Assembly (NCBI GenBank): GCA_003224195.1
Contig: QHYP01000031.1
Span: forward strand, 1-15,165
From: Acidobacteriota bacterium
GTDB taxonomy: Bacteria; Acidobacteriota; Terriglobia; Acidiferrales; UBA7541
Length of the DNA stretch: 15,165 nt
Reading direction: 5' to 3'
The notes below the pieces were generated by a model. That model worked only from the letters and a program-made list of their open reading frames with translations, did not search any database and was not told the DNA's origin. Each line of letters begins with the position of its first letter. The first letter of the stretch is position 1. Positions 6,564 through 15,165 of this stretch are shown here, piece by piece. The position numbers were made by a program, and so were the translations under genes.

Positions 6564-7022
6564 ATGGGCATTACTGGGTGGATGGCCAACAAGCTGCGCT
6601 GCTGGTCGTTTTATAGGTTCGGCTGCTATCGCGGCACGGGCGGGCGGCTCGAATACGTTGCGCCGGACTGGAGCGAGGTGCAGCTTGAAGTGCCGCTCTC
6701 TTGGCGCACACGGAACTACGTGGGCACGATCTTCGGCGGAAGCCTTTATGGCGCAGTGGACCCTTTCTACATGCTTATGCTGATCAAGCGGCTGGGACCG
6801 GACTTTGTGGTGTGGGACAAGGCGGCGACAATCCATTTCAAGAAGGCCGGCCGCGAAACGCTTCGCGCGCGGTTGAGCATGCCCGATGCGGAGCTTGCCG
6901 CCATCCGCGCTGCGCTCGAGACACGGCGGTCGGTGGATCGCACATACTCGGTCGATCTCGTCGATTCTTCGGGAACGGTCTGCGCCAGTGTCGAGAAGGT
7001 AGTTTACATTCGGCGGCGTTAA
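6564..7022 (+). CDS. DUF4442 hotdog-fold protein (thioesterase-like)
   Basis: The 152-residue product carries the DUF4442 pattern: VQLEVPLSWRTRNYVGTIFGGSLY (about 39-62) followed by VDPFYMLMLIKRLGPDFVVWDKAATIHFKKAGR. These proteins adopt the hotdog fold of acyl-CoA or acyl-ACP thioesterases, but a reaction has rarely been shown. Cytoplasmic; no signal peptide. The start is uncertain: ATG 6564 fits the family length, while in-frame ATGs at 6525 and 6582 are possible and none has a clear ribosome site. A dehydrogenase gene follows 78 bp later on the same strand, suggesting a joint role in acyl or lipid metabolism. Confidence 0.78.
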   Translation: MGITGWMANKLRCWSFYRFGCYRGTGGRLEYVAPDWSEVQLEVPLSWRTRNYVGTIFGGSLYGAVDPFYMLMLIKRLGPDFVVWDKAATIHFKKAGRETLRARLSMPDAELAAIRAALETRRSVDRTYSVDLVDSSGTVCASVEKVVYIRRR

Positions 7023-7100
7023 CGCTGCCGGCTCGATTCACAGAACGCGCGCTCGCTGGCTTCGTTTCTTGCTTCCCTAGGGCGTTACTTCTATTCTCGG

Positions 7101-7889
7101 ATGCTTATGTTGCTCGAGGAACGAATTGCGTTGATTACAGGGTCGGGGCGCGGGATTGGGCGGGCGATTGCGCGGCTTTTCGCCGGGGAGGGTGCCGCGG
7201 TTTTCTTGACGGCGCGGACAGAAGCGGAGCTGGCGGCGACGGCGCGAGAGATCGCAGCCGACGGCGGGGAAGCCGCATATACCCCAGCCGATCTGACGAA
7301 AGAAGCGGACTGCACGCGAATTGTGGCGGCGTGCCGGGAGAAATTCGAGCAGATAGATATTCTAGTGAACAATGCGGGACACTACGGGCCGGTCGCGGCG
7401 GTGGAGGACTATCCGATTGCGGACTTCGATGCGGTCGTGAGCGTGCATTTGCGCACGGCGTTTATCCTCTCAAAGCTGGTGCTGCCCGAAATGTATGTGC
7501 GTCAATCGCGCGTGATTGTGAACATCTCGAGCATCTCGGCTAAGGCGGCGTTTGCATGGGGCTCGGCCTACGCTGCGGCGAAAGCTGGGCTGCTGGGGCT
7601 GACGCGCGTGACAGCCGCTGAAGCTGCGCGCAAAGGCGTGCGCGTGAACGCACTCTGCCCGGGACCCGTGACGGAGACGATGATGTCGAAGGACCTCGGA
7701 GTGGAATTGGCGAAGCGGCTGGGCGTGAGCCCGCAGGAGCAGCTCGAAGGATTTTTGAAGACGCTTCTCCAGGGGCGTGGGCAGACGGCGGAGGAAATTG
7801 CGCGGGCCGCGCTGTTTCTGTGCTCGGATCAGGCCAGCGCGATTACCGGGCAATCCATCAACGTGGACGGTGGCGCGGTGTTTTTCTGA
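7101..7889 (+). CDS. Short-chain dehydrogenase/reductase (FabG-like)
   Basis: The 262-residue protein is a classical SDR. TGSGRGIG (13-20) binds the cofactor, NNAG (90-93) stabilises the central sheet, and Ser144, Tyr157 and Lys161 (YAAAK) form the catalytic site. PGPV (187-190) and the terminal NVDGGAVFF are also typical. TART after the second strand puts an Arg at 40, favouring NADP(H) over NAD(H). It would reduce a keto group or oxidise a hydroxyl in the cytoplasm; substrate unknown. Start ATG 7101 or 7107, neither with a strong ribosome site. Probably co-transcribed with the DUF4442 gene, convergent with the amidohydrolase (66 bp between stops). Confidence 0.88.
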   Translation: MLMLLEERIALITGSGRGIGRAIARLFAGEGAAVFLTARTEAELAATAREIAADGGEAAYTPADLTKEADCTRIVAACREKFEQIDILVNNAGHYGPVAAVEDYPIADFDAVVSVHLRTAFILSKLVLPEMYVRQSRVIVNISSISAKAAFAWGSAYAAAKAGLLGLTRVTAAEAARKGVRVNALCPGPVTETMMSKDLGVELAKRLGVSPQEQLEGFLKTLLQGRGQTAEEIARAALFLCSDQASAITGQSINVDGGAVFF

Positions 7890-7955
7890 CGGTCCAGCTA
7901 AGGATCGTCATCGCGACGAGCGCAGGGAAGAGGGATCCCCTGTGGCGACCGACGA

Positions 7956-9239
7956 TCAGTGGATATCACTCTTGAGAACGGTCCCGGCTTTCATCACGAA
8001 TTTGACGCGCTCGAGTTCGGTGACGTCCGAGAGCGGGTCGCCGGAGACGGCGACGAGGTCGGCGAATTTGCCGGCTTCGACGGAGCCGATTCGATCGCTC
8101 CAGCCCAGGAGTTCCGCAGCGACGGCGGTCCCGGAGCGGATGGCCTGCATCGGCGTCATTCCGTACTTCACGTAGTATTCAAACTCGGTGGCCTGATTCA
8201 GAGCTTTCCAATCGAAGCCGCCGGCATCGGTGCCGAGAGCAATCTTCACGCCCTTTTTCAGAGCCTTTTGGAAGGCGACTTTCTCGAGGTCCACCATCTT
8301 CACCCAGTTGCCGCCGCGGCCCGGGGCAACGTACGCGCCGACGGTAATCGTCGGCACCCAGTAAATGCCCCGGCGCACCATTTCATCCATTTGAGCGTCG
8401 GTGAGCCCGTCGCCATGTTCGATGGTGTCCACACCGGCGCGGAGCGCCGCCGCGATGCCGTCCGAGCCGATGGCGTGAGCGGCGACTTTCTTCCCCAGAC
8501 GATGCGTTTCTTCGACGATGGCCTTGGCTTCGTCGTCGGTGAAATTCACGCGGCTATGCAGAACGCCGTCAGCTTCGAAATGGTAGCCGCGGTCTGAATA
8601 ATACTTGATCCAATCGGCTCCGCGGGAGACTTGCTCGCGCACGGCCTTGCGGGCACCGTCCGCGCCGTCCACGAATTGCACGCCGTGCGGCACCTCGATC
8701 TCCCAGGAATAGCCGAGCAGCGGATACATTCCCGTGGGCGTCATGGCGCGCGTGGCTACCTGCATGCGCGGGCCGGGCACTTCACCGCGCTCGATGGCCA
8801 TTTTCACGTCTACATCGGCGTACATGGCGCCTTCGGTTTCGAGGTCGCGGAGCATGGTGAAGCCATGGTCGAGCGCAATGCGCGCATTGCGCGCGCCAAG
8901 GATGGCGCGGTAGGGGATGGACTGCTTCAGGAGCTGCGCGTCGTATTCCTCGGCGCTGATGTCCCCGTTCAGAAGAACGTGCGTGTGCGTGTCAATAAAG
9001 CCAGGGAGAACCGTGGCGCGGGAAAGGTCGATGAGCTCCGCGCCGGAGGGGGCCGCACCGCCCGGGGTCACGGATACGATCTTGTCCCCTTCCACCAGGA
9101 TCAGGGCGTTGGCGACAGGCTGTTCACCCTTGCCGTCAATGAGTTTGCCCGCGCGAATGGCGATGCGCTTGGGCGTCTGGCCCCGGGCTGGAAGCAAGGC
9201 GAGAATCAATACACAGATAAGAGCAAACAGGCGGCGCAT
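7956..9239 (-). CDS. Secreted metal-dependent amidohydrolase (imidazolonepropionase-like)
   Basis: The 427-residue product begins with a signal peptide (MRRLFALICVLILALLPARG, then Q), so it is exported. The TIM-barrel metal ligands are visible: H85 and H87 in DTHTH, K212 in ADWIKYY (a likely carbamylated lysine bridging two metals), H255 in AAHAIG, H275 in EHGDG and D338 in GTDAGG. The C-terminal beta-sandwich ends with KFADLVAVSGDPLSD. Relatives cleave cyclic amides or C-terminal dipeptide bonds (Xaa-Pro/Xaa-Arg dipeptidases); the substrate is not deducible. I chose the second ATG of an ATG-ATG pair because GGAGGT (9252-9247) is 7 nt upstream; the frame stays open to 9314 without reason. Monocistronic. 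Confidence 0.88.
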   Translation of the reverse strand: MRRLFALICVLILALLPARGQTPKRIAIRAGKLIDGKGEQPVANALILVEGDKIVSVTPGGAAPSGAELIDLSRATVLPGFIDTHTHVLLNGDISAEEYDAQLLKQSIPYRAILGARNARIALDHGFTMLRDLETEGAMYADVDVKMAIERGEVPGPRMQVATRAMTPTGMYPLLGYSWEIEVPHGVQFVDGADGARKAVREQVSRGADWIKYYSDRGYHFEADGVLHSRVNFTDDEAKAIVEETHRLGKKVAAHAIGSDGIAAALRAGVDTIEHGDGLTDAQMDEMVRRGIYWVPTITVGAYVAPGRGGNWVKMVDLEKVAFQKALKKGVKIALGTDAGGFDWKALNQATEFEYYVKYGMTPMQAIRSGTAVAAELLGWSDRIGSVEAGKFADLVAVSGDPLSDVTELERVKFVMKAGTVLKSDIH

Positions 9240-9310
9240 CATGCGGACCTCCGCGAAGAGCGCCGGAAAGATTAGCAGAGATGTAAGGATTCGTCGCGGG
9301 AGGACGAGAC

Positions 9311-9347
9311 ACAAAAAGAGCCAACCGCTCTTTCGCGCGGTTGGCTC
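9311..9347 (-). terminator. Strong intrinsic terminator
   Basis: A perfect 10-bp stem, GAGCCAACCG (9318-9327) with CGGTTGGCTC (9338-9347), has a 10-nt loop. On the minus strand it is followed by TTTTTGTGT. It lies 66 bp past the stop of the small membrane-protein gene and isolates it from the amidohydrolase downstream. Confidence 0.85.
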
Positions 9348-9413
9348 GATTTGTCTGTTAGGTCTCGTACCGCCGGCTTGGAGGGCCCGGCGGAACTAGC
9401 CAATCTTCTCGTT

Positions 9414-9713
9414 TTACTGCACAGGTTCGGAGCGCGGCCGGGTAAAAGGCCGCTTAACCATTTCGTCAGCGAACGACAGCCCGCGCTGGGCCAGCCCAAT
9501 CACTGGGCCCGAGCGCTGCTGCACACGCGCCATTCCCGCTTCCCACGCTCTCTGAAGCAGGAGAAATCCGATGATCAAAACACAGATGAACGCAAATCCG
9601 GCGGCAAATAGAGCGAAGGCCGCCAGCAGTTCCCGGACAAAATACACCTGGAAAGCGATGACGGCGCTCAGAAATGCCCACATCCACTTCCGGCCATGGT
9701 CTCTTGTTCTCAT
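9414..9713 (-). CDS. Small two-helix membrane protein of unknown function
   Basis: The 99-residue product has a basic start (MRTRDHGRK), two hydrophobic segments (about 10-26 and 29-53) and a polar tail of 45 residues. I do not recognise a named family. The start at 9713 is preferred because AAGGGG lies 4 nt upstream; an in-frame ATG at 9731 has its purine-rich stretch touching the start codon, leaving no spacing. It is followed by a strong terminator and stands alone. It is probably an inner-membrane protein; no partner is suggested by the context. Confidence 0.65.
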   Translation of the reverse strand: MRTRDHGRKWMWAFLSAVIAFQVYFVRELLAAFALFAAGFAFICVLIIGFLLLQRAWEAGMARVQQRSGPVIGLAQRGLSFADEMVKRPFTRPRSEPVQ

Positions 9714-9801
9714 TCGTCCCCTTGTTCCCATCCCCTTAGTGACTGAAACCCACTGAAAATCAATTCGTTTCGACTTCCCCTTTTTGATGCGCGAGATGGC
9801 T

Positions 9802-9853
9802 TTTTGGACCCATCCCCCGAACCTGTCCCATTAGACAGCATCGGGGCCCAAAA
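9802..9853. other. 52-nt three-part hairpin in intergenic region
   Basis: Three nested stems can form: TTTTGG (9802-9807) with CCAAAA (9848-9853), CCCCGA (9815-9820) with TCGGGG (9841-9846), and CTGTC (9823-9827) with GACAG (9834-9838) around a CCATTA loop. Neither strand shows a U-run after the stem. It may be an RNA structure, a transposon end or a mobile palindrome; it has no adjoining gene that explains it. Confidence 0.4.
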
Positions 9854-10117
9854 GGCGATGGTACCGTGGACACATTTTTTGTACAATACGATTCTACTAG
9901 TACCGCCTAGGCGAGGCAGAGAAATGATCTAACTACCATGTATACAGTGGTTTAGCGCCGCTGTCCGATTCTGGAGATTCTTCGCCTAGTCTTTGCTGTC
10001 CTCGGTTTTCCACAACCTGTACCAAGGGACAGGCCTTCCGCCGCCCTCTTGCTGCCAAGATCAGCCCCCCGGCTTGTTGTTCTTGCCGCCCGGAACACCC
10101 CTCAACCCACGGGGCTG
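9854..10117. other. Gene-free stretch left of repeat copy B
   Basis: No coding region is supported. The stretch holds short inverted repeats, including CCTGT/ACAGG (near 10016-10033) and CAGCCCC (10062-10068) with GGGGCTG (10111-10117), the last directly against the 74-bp repeat. It could be decayed mobile-element sequence. Confidence 0.4.
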
Positions 10118-10191
10118 CTACAAGCTATTGCACAAACCGGTTTTGACCCAATGGATTCAACAACTTAGCGAGGTTGTGCAACACGCTCTAG
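10118..10191. repeat. 74-bp dispersed repeat, copy B
   Basis: It is identical to 3258-3331 at 69 of 74 positions and in the same orientation. The terminal inverted repeats match at about 14 of 20 positions. The right border is CTAG and the left is CTAC, so both ends retain the TA that an IS630-type insertion would duplicate. It abuts a truncated ORF and supplies an in-frame TAG at 10189-10191 directly ahead of it. Confidence 0.65.
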
Positions 10192-10518
10192 TCACATTGG
10201 GGCAGGCCAGAAAGGTCACAGCTCAGTCTGGGGATGCCCGGCCGCGCTTATCGCTTGCTCTACGGTAACTTGGCGGCCCACTCACCCCAGTACGATTTGT
10301 CTCGTTTTCTGGATGCCGGAGCACCCAAGCCCGTCTATCTCGTGGCCGCGCTCGGCCCCGAAGAGCTGACGAGGAACTACGTGGATCCTCGTCCCTTTGC
10401 CGAGCGCCACCTTGTAACGCTGTGGATTGCCCTTGGGATCGCAATCGTGCTCCTAGGATTCTCAGCATTGCGCGCCCTGCGCGGCGGGAAAATGGCAGAG
10501 CCTGCTAAGGAGGCCTAA
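10192..10518 (+). pseudogene. C-terminal remnant of a membrane protein (DUF3999-like)
   Basis: After the TAG in the repeat the frame is open for about 108 codons to TAA at 10516-10518. The segment AYRLLYGNLAAHSPQYDL, then AALGPEELTRNY, one hydrophobic helix (VTLWIALGIAIVLLGFSAL) and a basic tail resemble the end of DUF3999-type membrane proteins, as far as I can recall the family; this naming is uncertain. An ATG at 10234 has GGGG touching it with no spacing, so a genuine 94-residue gene is unlikely. The 5' part is missing and the break coincides with the repeat. Its stop overlaps the stop of the convergent RND gene by 2 bp. Confidence 0.5.
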
Positions 10519-13500
10519 TCGGTCGAGTGGGCCGGGGCGGGTTGGCTCGCGCCGGAGCGCTGAATCCAGGTCTGCAAGCGATCGAGATAAAGATAGACGA
10601 CCGGCGTGGTGAAGAGTGTGAGCAGCTGGCTGAGAATCAAGCCGCCAACAATGGTGAGGCCGAGCGGCCTGCGCAGTTCGGAACCTGTCCCAGTGCGAAG
10701 GGCGAGTGGGAGCGCTCCGAGAAGGGCGGCCATGGTGGTCATCATGATCGGCCGGAAGCGCAGGAGGCACGCCTGGTAGATAGCTTCGACGGCAGGCTTC
10801 TCCTGCAAGCGCTCCACCTGCACGGCAAAATCAATCATGAGAATCGCATTCTTCTTGACAATGCCAATGAGCAGAATAATGCCGATGAGTCCGATCACGT
10901 TCAGTTCGTTGTGAAAGAGAAGCAAGGCCAAGAGGGCTCCGACGCCCGCCGAAGGAAGCGTGGAAAGAATCGTAATGGGGTGAATATAGCTCTCGTAAAG
11001 AACGCCGAGGACAATGTACACAGCGGCCAGCGCAGTAAGAATTAAGACCGGCTCCGACGCCAGCGAATCTTGATAGGCCGCCGTGGACGTCGGGGGGCAC
11101 GCCGATTTCGCGCTGCGCGGTCTGTATCTCGCGGACGGCGTCGCTCAAAGAGGCTCCCGGCGCAAGATTGAAGGAAAGAGTGATCGAAGGAAACTGGCCC
11201 TGATGGTTGACGGTGAGGGCATGATTCGATGGAGCGAAATGTGCGAAGGCGCTGAGGGGCACGAGCTTGCCCGTCTTCGATGCCACATAAATGCTTTTCA
11301 GACCGTCGGGGTTCTCCTGGTACTGGGGCAAAACCTCAAGCACGACGTGATACTGATTCAGGCCCATGTACATGTTAGAGACCTGGCGCTGACCGAATGA
11401 ATCGTTCAGCGTATCGTCAATCGCCTGGAAGGAAACGCCGAGGCGCGAAGCCGTCTCGCGGTCCACGACAAGCGAGGCTTGCAAACCGTGGATTTGCTGA
11501 TCGCTGTTCACATCGCGCAATGCGGGGATTCTGCTGATCCGCTGCATCAGAATGGGGGCCCATTGGTTGAGGTCCTGGAGATGGTCGGCCTGCAAAGTGT
11601 ATTGGTACTGGGCGCCGCCGAACCTCCCGCCGACGTTGACATCCTGAACAGCCTGGAGGTAAAGCGCGGCACCTGGAATCTTTGCCAGCTTTCCGCGGAG
11701 GCGCGCGATCACCTGATCGGCGCTGATTTTTCGTTGCTCGAGCGGCTTGAGCTGGGCAAACATGCGAGCGGTATTGCCGCTGCCTCCGCCGGCGAAGGCC
11801 GTTACCGTATCCACGGCAGGATCTTCCATGACGATTTTGACGAACGCCTCCATCTTTTGGGAAAGGGCGCTGAAGGAGATGGCCTGGTCGGCCTGAATGG
11901 AACCGTTGATGCGCCCAGTATCCTGCTGCGGGAAGAAGCCCTTCGGCACAACCTTGAAAAGATAGAGATTCAGGCAGATGGTGCCGATGGTGATGAGCAA
12001 TATGCTGAATTGATGGCGCAGCACCCAGCGGAGGCAAAGATCGTAGCGGCGAAGCAATCCGTTAAATGCGTTCTCGAAGATCCGGTAGAGGAGGCCATGA
12101 CCGCCCTCCTCGTGCCGCAAGAAGCGCGCGCACATCATTGGCGTGGCCGTGAGTGAAACGAAGAGAGATACGCCGATGGCCACGCTGAGGGTGACGGCAA
12201 ACTCGCGGAACAGCCGCCCGACGATCCCGCCCATCAGCAAAATCGGAATGAAGACGGCCACGAGCGAAGTGCTCATGGAAAGCACCGTGAAGCCGATCTC
12301 CCGCGAGCCCTGGAGCGCTGCCTGAAAGGGCTTCATGCCCGCTTCGAGGTGTCGCGCGATGTTCTCGATCACAACAATGGCGTCATCCACGACGAAACCC
12401 GTAGAGATCGTCAGCGCCATGAGGGATAGATTGTCCAGGCTGTAGCCCGCCAGGTACATGACGCCGAACGTGCCGATGAGTGAAAGTGGAACCGCGACGC
12501 TGGGAATGGCGGTTGCCCAGACGTTGCGCAGGAACGCAAAAACGACGAGCACAACGAGCGAAATTGAGATCAGGAGCGTGATCTCGACGTCACGGATGGA
12601 GGCCCGGATGGTTGTGGTGCGGTCGTTGGCGACCCCGAGATGTAAAGAGGGCGAGATGTCCGTCTGGAGTTGCGGGAGGAGCGCGAGAATGCGGTCCACC
12701 GTCTCGATCATGTTCGCGCCGGGTTGGCGGAAAATTGCCAGCAGAACCGCGGGCTCGCCGTTGGACATGCCCGCATTGCGAACGTCTTCGACGGAATCAA
12801 TGACGTTGCCGATCGCTTCGAGTCGCACGGGCGCGCCGTTGCGCCAGGCGACGATCAGAGGGCGATACTCATGCGCCTTGAAAAGCTGGTCGGTGGCGCC
12901 AATGCTCCACGCATGGCCGGGGTTTGCCACCTCGCCCTTGGGCCGATTCGCATTCGCCGAGGCGAGCGCCGCGCGCACGGTCTCCATGCTGATGCCATAG
13001 TCGTTCAATTGCGCGGGATTCACCTGCACGCGCACGGCAGGGCGAGCGCTTCCCCAGACGAAGACCTGGCCGACGCCTTCCACTTGCGCAAGCTTCTGCG
13101 CGAGGATGGAGTCCGCGGCGTCATACACCTGTCCCCGCGGAATATTGGTGGATGTCAGACTCAGGAGAAGGATCGGCGCGTCCGCCGGGTTCACTTTGCG
13201 ATAGGTCGGCTGGCCCGGCAGGTCGGCGGGAAGCTGGCCGCGGGCGGCGTTGATGGCTGCCTGGACATCGCGCGCGGCGGCGTCGATATTGCGGCTGAGT
13301 TCGAACTGCAAGGTGACGTTGGTCGAGCCGAGCTGGCTCGTCGAAGTCATCTGGGTGATGCCGGCGATGCGGCCGAATTGCCGCTCGAGCGGCGTGGCCA
13401 CCGCCGAAGCCATGGTCTCCGGGCTGGCTCCCGGGAGTCCCGCGCCCACCGAGATGGTCGGGAAATCCACTTGTGGCAGCGGCGCGACCGGCAGGAACCG

Positions 13501-13599
13501 GAAGGCCACTGCGCCCGAAAGAAAAATCGCCAGCGTGATCAGCGAGGTCGCAACAGGACGCCGGATAAATGGCGCGGAAAAGTTGGACGAAATATTCAA
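10515..13599 (-). pseudogene. RND efflux permease (MdtC-like), frameshifted
   Basis: The gene starts with TTG at 13599, three bases after the upstream permease's stop, which implies translational coupling. Residues 1-841 carry the first membrane helix (SLITLAIFLSGAVAF), the periplasmic porter domain with LPGASPETMASAVATPLERQ, and the proton-relay Asp pair D405-D406 in GFVVDDAIVVIEN. After HGG at 11077 the frame changes: the neighbour has seven residues (FQGTAQT) between HGG and FQDS, but here one base (C, at 11076) separates HGG from YQDS. The rest, 186 residues in the other frame to TAG 10515, holds the last membrane helices with GIVKKNAILMID (proton-relay Lys) and TPVVYL. Joined length would be about 1030, normal for the family. 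Without the C-terminal helices the pump subunit cannot work. The family exports drugs and detergents via a periplasmic adaptor and an outer-membrane channel; neither is in the window. Confidence 0.85.
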
Positions 13600-13602
13600 C
13601 GT

Positions 13603-15165
13603 CTAATCCGCCTGAGCCGGCTGCCCGACCGGACGGCCGATGCGGAAACGAATCCGTTTGGCCAGCCAATCAAACGCCAGGTAAACGACGGGCGTGGTGT
13701 AGAGCGTAAGCAACTGGCTGAGCAGCAATCCGCCAACGATCGTGATGCCAAGCGGCCGGCGCAGTTCAGAGCCCGTGCCCGTGTCGAGTGCCAGCGGCAG
13801 ACCGCCGAGCAACGCCGCCATCGTGGTCATCATAATGGGACGGAAACGGAGCAGACAGGCCTCGTAGATCGCGTCGAGCGGCGACTTCCCTTCCCGGCGC
13901 TCCGCCTCCAGCGCGAAGTCGATCATCATGATGGCGTTCTTTTTGACGATGCCGATGAGCAGAATGATACCGATGAAAGCGATCAGCGTCAGCTCAATCT
14001 TGAAGAACAGCAAGAATAGAAGCGCACCGACGCCGGCGGAAGGGATCGTGGCGAGAATGATCGTCACGGGATGGATGAAACTTTCGTAGAGGATGCCGAG
14101 AATGATGTAGACGGCGGCGAGAGCGGTGAGGACAAGCACGAGAACGGAGGATTGAGAATCCTGAAACGTTTGCGCAGTACCCTGAAAGCCGCCGTGGACG
14201 GTGGGCGGCATGTGGAGCTGGGCCTGTGTTTCCTGAATCTTTTTTACGGCGTCACCCAACGGAAGAGATGGGTCTAGATTGAAGGATAAAGTGATGGAAG
14301 GAACGAGGCCCTGGTGATTGACGGAGAGAGAGGTGCTGGTCGGCTCGTAGTGCGCGAAGGCACCGAGCGGAACGACCTTGCCGCTGCTGGAAGGCAGGTA
14401 AATGTGATTCAAGCCGTCGGGGCCTTGCGTGTATTGCGGCAGGACGTCGAGAACGACGTGATATTGATTGAGGCCTTTGTAGATGTTGGAGACCTGGCGC
14501 TGGCCGAAGGCGTCGGAGAGCGTGTTGTCGACATCTTGCAAAGAAACACCGAGGCGCGAGGCGGTGTCGCGATCGACGACAAGAGTGCTTTGCAGGCCGC
14601 GGACTTGTTGATCGGAGTTTGCGTCGTTGATGCCGGGAACTTTTTTTATGGCTTCGAGGAGCTTGGGCGCCCACGCGTTCAGATCGTTCAGATTTTCGGC
14701 TTGCAAAGTGTATTGATACTGCGCGGCGCCGAAGCGCCCACCGATGCTGAGGTCCTGCACGGACTGCATAAAGAGAGCTGCGCCTGGAATTCTTGCGGCT
14801 TTTCTGCGGATGCGCGCTATGACTTCGTCGGAACTCATTTTTCGCTCTTCGAGCGGTTTTAGCTGGGCGAACATGCGGCCGGTGCTGGAGCCGCCACCGC
14901 CGCCGACAAAAGACGTGGCGGTTTCCACGGCGGGATCCTCTAAAACGACGTTTGTAAACTGCTTCAATTTGTCGGACATGTTGGCGAAGGAAGTGTCCTG
15001 ATCGCCTTGAACGGCGCCGTTGATGCGACCGGTGTCTTGTTGCGGAAAGAAGCCTTTGGGAACGACGTAGAACAGATAGCCGTTCACGCACACGGTGCCG
15101 ATGGTAATGAGCAAGACGGCGAATTGGTGGCGTAGAACGACGCGCAAAATGCGATCGTAAAAACG
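13603..15165 (-). CDS. RND efflux permease (MdtB-like), C-terminal half
   Basis: This open frame of 521 codons runs off the right edge, so only the C-terminal half is visible. It opens with RFYDRILRVVLRHQFAVLLI, the start of the second membrane bundle. The second porter domain follows with GFFPQQDTGRINGAVQGDQD and GGRFGAAQYQYTLQAENL. TVHGGFQGTAQTFQDSQ precedes the next helix, and GIVKKNAIMMIDFALEAERR supplies the proton-relay lysine. It ends with LTLYTTPVVYLAFDW and a short polar tail. It is highly similar to the downstream gene throughout, as expected for the paired MdtB/MdtC permeases of a heteromeric pump. The stop is 3 bp before the next gene's TTG start. An adaptor gene is expected upstream, beyond the window. 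Confidence 0.9.
   Translation of the reverse strand, partial: RFYDRILRVVLRHQFAVLLITIGTVCVNGYLFYVVPKGFFPQQDTGRINGAVQGDQDTSFANMSDKLKQFTNVVLEDPAVETATSFVGGGGGSSTGRMFAQLKPLEERKMSSDEVIARIRRKAARIPGAALFMQSVQDLSIGGRFGAAQYQYTLQAENLNDLNAWAPKLLEAIKKVPGINDANSDQQVRGLQSTLVVDRDTASRLGVSLQDVDNTLSDAFGQRQVSNIYKGLNQYHVVLDVLPQYTQGPDGLNHIYLPSSSGKVVPLGAFAHYEPTSTSLSVNHQGLVPSITLSFNLDPSLPLGDAVKKIQETQAQLHMPPTVHGGFQGTAQTFQDSQSSVLVLVLTALAAVYIILGILYESFIHPVTIILATIPSAGVGALLFLLFFKIELTLIAFIGIILLIGIVKKNAIMMIDFALEAERREGKSPLDAIYEACLLRFRPIMMTTMAALLGGLPLALDTGTGSELRRPLGITIVGGLLLSQLLTLYTTPVVYLAFDWLAKRIRFRIGRPVGQPAQAD

Noticed and set aside
7959..9275. Two long plus-strand ORFs opposite the amidohydrolase
   Set aside because: They are complementary-strand shadows; the minus-strand product has all catalytic ligands, a signal peptide and a ribosome site.
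9867..9887. Promoter TGGACA/TACAAT
   Set aside because: The boxes are only 9 bp apart, far too close for a sigma70 promoter.
10234..10518. Intact 94-residue gene
   Set aside because: No spaced ribosome site, protein-like sequence extends upstream of the ATG to the repeat, and the segment looks like only the end of a larger protein.
12670..14019. 449-residue plus-strand ORF
   Set aside because: It is antisense to both RND permeases, rich in Arg/His/Gly as expected from the complementary strand of GC-rich coding DNA, and resembles no family.

Overview
The window looks like a chromosomal stretch from a moderately GC-rich Gram-negative soil bacterium, most likely an acidobacterium. That placement is an inference from gene style: a PilZ protein opening with an RRTTQRF motif, a DUF4442 protein, a secreted amidohydrolase, a large pentapeptide-repeat membrane protein and a tandem RND pump. 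No rRNA or other phylogenetic marker is present. Most genes are ordinary housekeeping or accessory metabolism. The parts that need a second look are the three gene-poor joints.

Layout. 1-1672 (minus) is a nearly complete FAD-dependent GMC oxidoreductase running off the left edge. 1673-2227 is an integration-scar-like segment with nested TTGGGTCCAA palindromes and the 3' half of a tRNA-Pro(TGG) gene ending in CCA, with no 5' half. 2228-2947 (plus) is a NicO/UreH-type nickel/cobalt transporter with a His-rich loop. 2951-3331 holds an unrecognised ORF remnant and two abutting, CTAG-bounded repeat elements. 3328-5412 (minus) is a membrane protein with two pentapeptide-repeat blocks, preceded by a tandem 27-bp repeat of a TGACCGC/GCGGTCA palindrome. 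5853-6185 (minus) is a small PilZ protein starting at TTG. 6564-7022 and 7101-7889 (plus) are a DUF4442 hotdog protein and a short-chain dehydrogenase, probably co-transcribed. 7956-9239 (minus) is a secreted imidazolonepropionase-like amidohydrolase. 9414-9713 (minus) is a small two-helix membrane protein with a strong terminator.

The right third begins with a second copy of the 74-bp repeat at 10118-10191. It abuts what looks like the C-terminal remnant of a larger membrane protein (10192-10518). Convergent to that remnant is a minus-strand operon of two MdtB/MdtC-like RND efflux permeases. The upstream one (13603-15165) runs off the right edge and its visible part is intact. The downstream one (10515-13599) is broken: seven residues conserved in its neighbour are replaced by a single base, so the frame shifts just before the C-terminal membrane domain.

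I found no convincing novel defence or biosynthetic system. The most informative signals are traces of mobility: the tRNA scar, the CTAG-flanked elements whose ends supply stop codons to adjoining ORFs, and the damaged efflux gene.
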